NCBI GenBank assembly: GCA_029210725.1
Contig: JARGFM010000002.1
Location: 124,001 to 188,000, forward strand
DNA length: 64,000 nucleotides
Direction: 5' to 3'
Origin: Bacteroidales bacterium
Lineage (GTDB): Bacteria > Bacteroidota > Bacteroidia > Bacteroidales > GCA-2748055
Each line of letters begins with the position of its first letter. The stretch's first letter is position 1. The notes under the pieces were generated by a model. That model worked only from the letters and a program-made list of their open reading frames with translations. It was not told the origin of the DNA and searched no databases. The translations under genes and the position numbers were made by a program. Shown piece after piece: positions 61,205 to 64,000 of this stretch.

Positions 61205-62428
61205 ATGGAAAAAAAAGGATCATCCGCATTTAATATCCATAAGGAGGGATTGATGCCCCAGGAGGAGATGCTGGAAATAGGGAACAAACACAATAGTCTG
61301 ATCATTGGGATTCCTTCGGAAGACCATCAGGTGGAGAGCCGGGTGCCGTTGACCCCTGAAGCTGTGGAAATACTTACCGGTTACGGACATCAGGTGATCC
61401 TGGAACGAGGAGCAGGGAAGGCCGCGAACTATCTGGATACCGACTACTCCGAACGGGGTGGGTTTATCAGTGAGAACAGGAAAAATGTATTCAGTGAGAG
61501 TGATGTCATTTTAAAAATCAACCCTCCTACCGTAGAAGAGATCGATTGGATGAAGGAACGACAGATTTTACTCTCCTCTTTCCAGGTTTTTACCCATTGC
61601 AAGGATACTTACATCAGGGGCCTGATGAGAAAAAAGGTAACGGCCATTGCCTTTGAAAAGATCCAGGATGAACACAACTGTTATCCGGCAGTAAGAAGCA
61701 TGAGTGCTATCGCAGGAACCACCAGTATACTCATTGCGGCTGAATATCTGAGTAACCAGAGGGGAGGTAAAGGTGTTATGCTGGGAGGATTAACAGGAAT
61801 TACTCCCACCGAAGTGGTTATCCTGGGAGCGGGAACAGTTGCCGAATATGCTGTCAGGGCTGCAAGGGGAGTGGGCTCTGAAGTAAAGGTATTTGATAAC
61901 TCCCTGCACCGTTTGCAAAGACTGCAGGGTGCCGTTGGATTTACAGTTCCAACTTCCATTTTCCATCCTAAGGTAATCTTAAAGGCCCTCAGGTCCGCCG
62001 ATGTTGTAATTGGTGCAATTCGCAGGGAAGAGGGACAGCCGGAATTTTTTATCACCGAAGAAATGGTGAAAGAGATGAAGAAGGGATCGGTGATCATTGA
62101 TATCAGTATTGACCGCGGGGGCTCTATTGAGACTTCTGAACTGCGCACCCAGGTGGATCCCGTATTTACGAAGCATGGCGTGATCCATTACTGCGTTCCC
62201 AATATCGCATCCAGGGTGGCCCGGACTGCTTCCATTGCCATCAGCAATGTTTTCACACCCCTGATACTGGGATTGGGGGGACTGGGTTCTACGGCCAGGC
62301 ATCTGAAAGATAATGTGGGACTCAGGCATGGAGTCTATATATATAATGGCATTTTAACCAATGAGGCCATCGGTGACCGGCTGGGGATTTCTTCCAAGGA
62401 CATTGATCTGCTGATGGCTGCGTTTTAA
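61205..62428 (+). CDS. ald: Alanine dehydrogenase
   Basis: Interconverts L-alanine and pyruvate with NAD and ammonia. The 407 residues start with a 30-residue extension compared with the 370-residue Bacillus enzyme. Then come IGIPSEDHQVESRVPLTPEAV, an Rossmann domain (VVILGAGTVAEYAVRAARGVG) and the active-site region HNCYPAVRSMSAIAG. The C-terminal half has KKGSVIIDISIDRGG and HYCVPNIASRVARTAS. The start is fixed by the strong Shine-Dalgarno site. It is 74 bases after tsaE. Confidence 0.92.
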   Translation: MEKKGSSAFNIHKEGLMPQEEMLEIGNKHNSLIIGIPSEDHQVESRVPLTPEAVEILTGYGHQVILERGAGKAANYLDTDYSERGGFISENRKNVFSESDVILKINPPTVEEIDWMKERQILLSSFQVFTHCKDTYIRGLMRKKVTAIAFEKIQDEHNCYPAVRSMSAIAGTTSILIAAEYLSNQRGGKGVMLGGLTGITPTEVVILGAGTVAEYAVRAARGVGSEVKVFDNSLHRLQRLQGAVGFTVPTSIFHPKVILKALRSADVVIGAIRREEGQPEFFITEEMVKEMKKGSVIIDISIDRGGSIETSELRTQVDPVFTKHGVIHYCVPNIASRVARTASIAISNVFTPLILGLGGLGSTARHLKDNVGLRHGVYIYNGILTNEAIGDRLGISSKDIDLLMAAF

Positions 62429-62438
62429 TGGACAGAAA

Positions 62439-62444
62439 AGGAGG
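62439..62444 (+). promoter_or_regulatory. Strong Shine-Dalgarno site of the lipoprotein gene
   Basis: AGGAGG five bases before the ATG at 62450, the same kind of site as for ald just upstream. Confidence 0.65.
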
Positions 62445-62449
62445 AAGAG

Positions 62450-63001
62450 ATGAGGTACAGATTTGTGTTGTTGGTGGTCTTGGCCCTTACTCCGGCAGGA
62501 TGCAAGATGTTTCTCGGGCCTGACAGAACCGGGGAATTTCACCTGAGTTCGGAGAAGTATCTGGCAGAGAGTTACTACTTGTTCGGGTACTCCTACGAAG
62601 ACAGTGAGTTTTACAGATATCCTTTTGAAAAGAATCCCCTCCCCGATATCATCAATGAAGGCTTCCGCGTGCTGCAGGGAGATGAGACCATTGAGTTGCC
62701 CGGATTTAACACCCCCGGCCGCACAAACGGATTCGCCCTGGTGGGTGAGTTTGACAACCTGGATGATGCACGGGATTTCTACAGGGGATATACGAAGGTG
62801 GATGAAGAACTCCAGTTTTCTGTGGAAAGCGATATTGTAGAAGCGTTCCAGGTATGGATACAGAAGACCTCTGAGGGTAATTATGCGAAACTTCTGATCA
62901 GGGAGGCTGAATCCATGGAGGGGGAAGAGGGAAATAAATTCAGTGAAGTACTTATTGAATATACCTACCAGCCCAAGGGAACCAGGGATTTTCTCGATTG
63001 A
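62450..63001 (+). CDS. Lipoprotein of unknown function downstream of ald
   Basis: A 183-residue predicted lipoprotein (RFVLLVVLALTPAGC, Cys18). The mature part is acidic and aromatic: ESYYLFGYSYEDSEFYRYPF, a beta-rich segment GFALVGEFDNLDDARDFYRGY, then AFQVWIQKTSEGNYAKLLI and a final strand. I do not recognise a family. It lies 21 bases after ald and has its own strong ribosome site, so it is probably in the same operon. Confidence 0.65.
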   Translation: MRYRFVLLVVLALTPAGCKMFLGPDRTGEFHLSSEKYLAESYYLFGYSYEDSEFYRYPFEKNPLPDIINEGFRVLQGDETIELPGFNTPGRTNGFALVGEFDNLDDARDFYRGYTKVDEELQFSVESDIVEAFQVWIQKTSEGNYAKLLIREAESMEGEEGNKFSEVLIEYTYQPKGTRDFLD

Positions 63002-63028
63002 TCTCCCATGTTTTTTCTATATTAGGGC

Positions 63029-64000
63029 ATGAATTTCGCCCTCTTCGGTTTTATGTTTTATCTGGTGGTGATCCTGGTGGTAGGATTCATCACCTACAAC
63101 ATAAACAAATCACATAAAGACTTCTTTATCGCCGGCCGGAAACTAAATCCCTGGGTGGTCGCTTTTTCGGAACGGGCTTCGGGCGAAAGTGCCTGGCTAT
63201 TGCTCGGTCTGCCCGGAGCGGCCTTTGCTTCCGGCTTGCTGGAGTTCTGGACGGCGCTTGGTTGTGTGTCGGGAATCATTTTTTACTGGTTCTTTATTGC
63301 CAGGGCCCTGCGGGTGGAGACCGAAAAGCTGGAAGCCATCACCCTGCCCACTTTTCTGGCAGCCAGATTTGAAAAGGGTCAGCCTGCCATCCGGATCATA
63401 GCCACATTCATCATTATCTTTTTCTTTATTTTTTATCTTTCTGCACAGTTCAACGGTGCGGGAAAAATACTCAATGTCACTTTTGGACTGAAACAATCCA
63501 CCGGGATGATCATCGGAGCCCTGGTCATCATCTTTTATACCATGATGGGAGGTTTTTTTGCAGTGGCCTGGACCGATATGGTCCAGGGCATTATTATGAT
63601 CGGAACTTTGGTGGTGTTGCCGCTGGTTGGACTGGCAGAACTGAAAGAGATTCATCAGGGGACTCGTCCCCTTGCTGAATTGACCGCCATGGAAGGGCAC
63701 CGGCTTCTTTCCTGGACAGGCGGCCAAACAGGATGGAGCGCTTTCGCTTTGATTATAAGCGGATTAAGCTGGGCCCTGGGGTATATGGGACAACCCCATC
63801 TGCTAACCCGCTTTATGGCTATCAAAAGTCCTGAGCAGATCAGGATCTCACGGCGCATTGCCATTGCCTGGGTGATTCCTGCTTTTACCGGAGCCTTGGT
63901 TATGGGGATTGTCGGAGCGGGACTCTATGAACAGGGAATGTTTGATGATATTGAGAAAGTCATGCCCCACCTGGCCAATGAGCTGCTGCCCGCCTGGCTG
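63029..64000 (+). CDS. Sodium/solute symporter (PutP type), 3' end cut by window edge
   Basis: An inner-membrane Na+/solute symporter of the SSS family, closest by eye to proline permease PutP. The visible 324 residues have several hydrophobic helices, the family signature SHKDFFIAGRKLNPWVVAFSERASGESAWLLLGLPG, GMIIGALVIIFYTMMGGFFAVAWTDMVQG and LSWALGYMGQPHLLTRFMAIKS. PutP is about 500 residues, so about 170 are missing. The proline substrate is likely but not certain. Confidence 0.9.
   Translation, partial: MNFALFGFMFYLVVILVVGFITYNINKSHKDFFIAGRKLNPWVVAFSERASGESAWLLLGLPGAAFASGLLEFWTALGCVSGIIFYWFFIARALRVETEKLEAITLPTFLAARFEKGQPAIRIIATFIIIFFFIFYLSAQFNGAGKILNVTFGLKQSTGMIIGALVIIFYTMMGGFFAVAWTDMVQGIIMIGTLVVLPLVGLAELKEIHQGTRPLAELTAMEGHRLLSWTGGQTGWSAFALIISGLSWALGYMGQPHLLTRFMAIKSPEQIRISRRIAIAWVIPAFTGALVMGIVGAGLYEQGMFDDIEKVMPHLANELLPAWL

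Overview
The window is a gene-dense chromosomal stretch from a member of the Bacteroidota, most likely a free-living or sediment-type relative of the Bacteroidales/Marinilabiliales. The evidence is type IX secretion (T9SS) cargo with both kinds of C-terminal sorting domain, the T9SS/gliding genes gldH, porW (sprE) and porX, family-specific proteins (DUF4270, DUF5916, HU-CCDC81/SPOR), and the Bacteroidota promoter element TAnnTTTG in front of several genes. No rRNA, tRNA, CRISPR array, insertion sequence or prophage gene was seen, and no gene-free gap exceeds about 240 bases.

Layout. 1-4859: panC (cut by the left edge, minus strand), then rightward a starch-synthase-like single domain, a DUF4270 lipoprotein and glmS. 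4886-10939: a leftward six-gene sugar-nucleotide operon, in transcription order an aminotransferase (wbpE type), an acetyltransferase (wbpD type), a 3-dehydrogenase (wbpB type), a UDP-HexNAc 6-dehydrogenase (tviB/wbpO type), galE and rfbB. The first four make a complete route from UDP-GlcNAc to UDP-GlcNAc(3NAc)-uronic acid. 11048-14569: an HU-like/SPOR envelope protein, metG and a YraN-type nuclease-fold protein. 14578-20759: a leftward pair, a kinase/M23/aminotransferase triple fusion followed by a secreted GH2 beta-galactosidase. 20988-22837: a half-size FtsX-type permease and a small lipoprotein.

22922-35530 holds two giant surface proteins transcribed head to head. One (2015 aa) ends in a type A T9SS sorting domain, the other (2150 aa) carries 17 PKD domains and ends in a type B domain. 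35478-42492: a methyltransferase with a probable homopolymer frameshift, a GH78 alpha-L-rhamnosidase, a secreted TIM-barrel isomerase/epimerase-like protein and a twice-frameshifted secreted esterase, which looks like a small rhamnoside-glycan locus. 42726-49754: a SulP transporter, a YjbR protein, a TIGR01777 epimerase-like protein, a small secreted protein, a DUF5916 outer-membrane protein and a LuxE-like acyl-activating enzyme.

49816-64000 is mostly core: pgk, then rightward holB, ricT, gldH, trmB, an alkyltransferase-like protein, mrp, a NifU C-terminal scaffold, porW, porX, tsaE, alanine dehydrogenase, a lipoprotein and a sodium/solute symporter cut by the right edge. The window thus contains T9SS cargo, T9SS control genes and a Wbp-type uronic acid pathway. 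In Porphyromonas gingivalis that pathway makes the sugar that links T9SS cargo to lipopolysaccharide, so these loci may act together here. The most unusual items are the triple fusion, the collapsed FtsX permease, the alternating PKD array and the three single-base frame disruptions in G/C-rich tracts. I see no clear evidence of a wholly new system.
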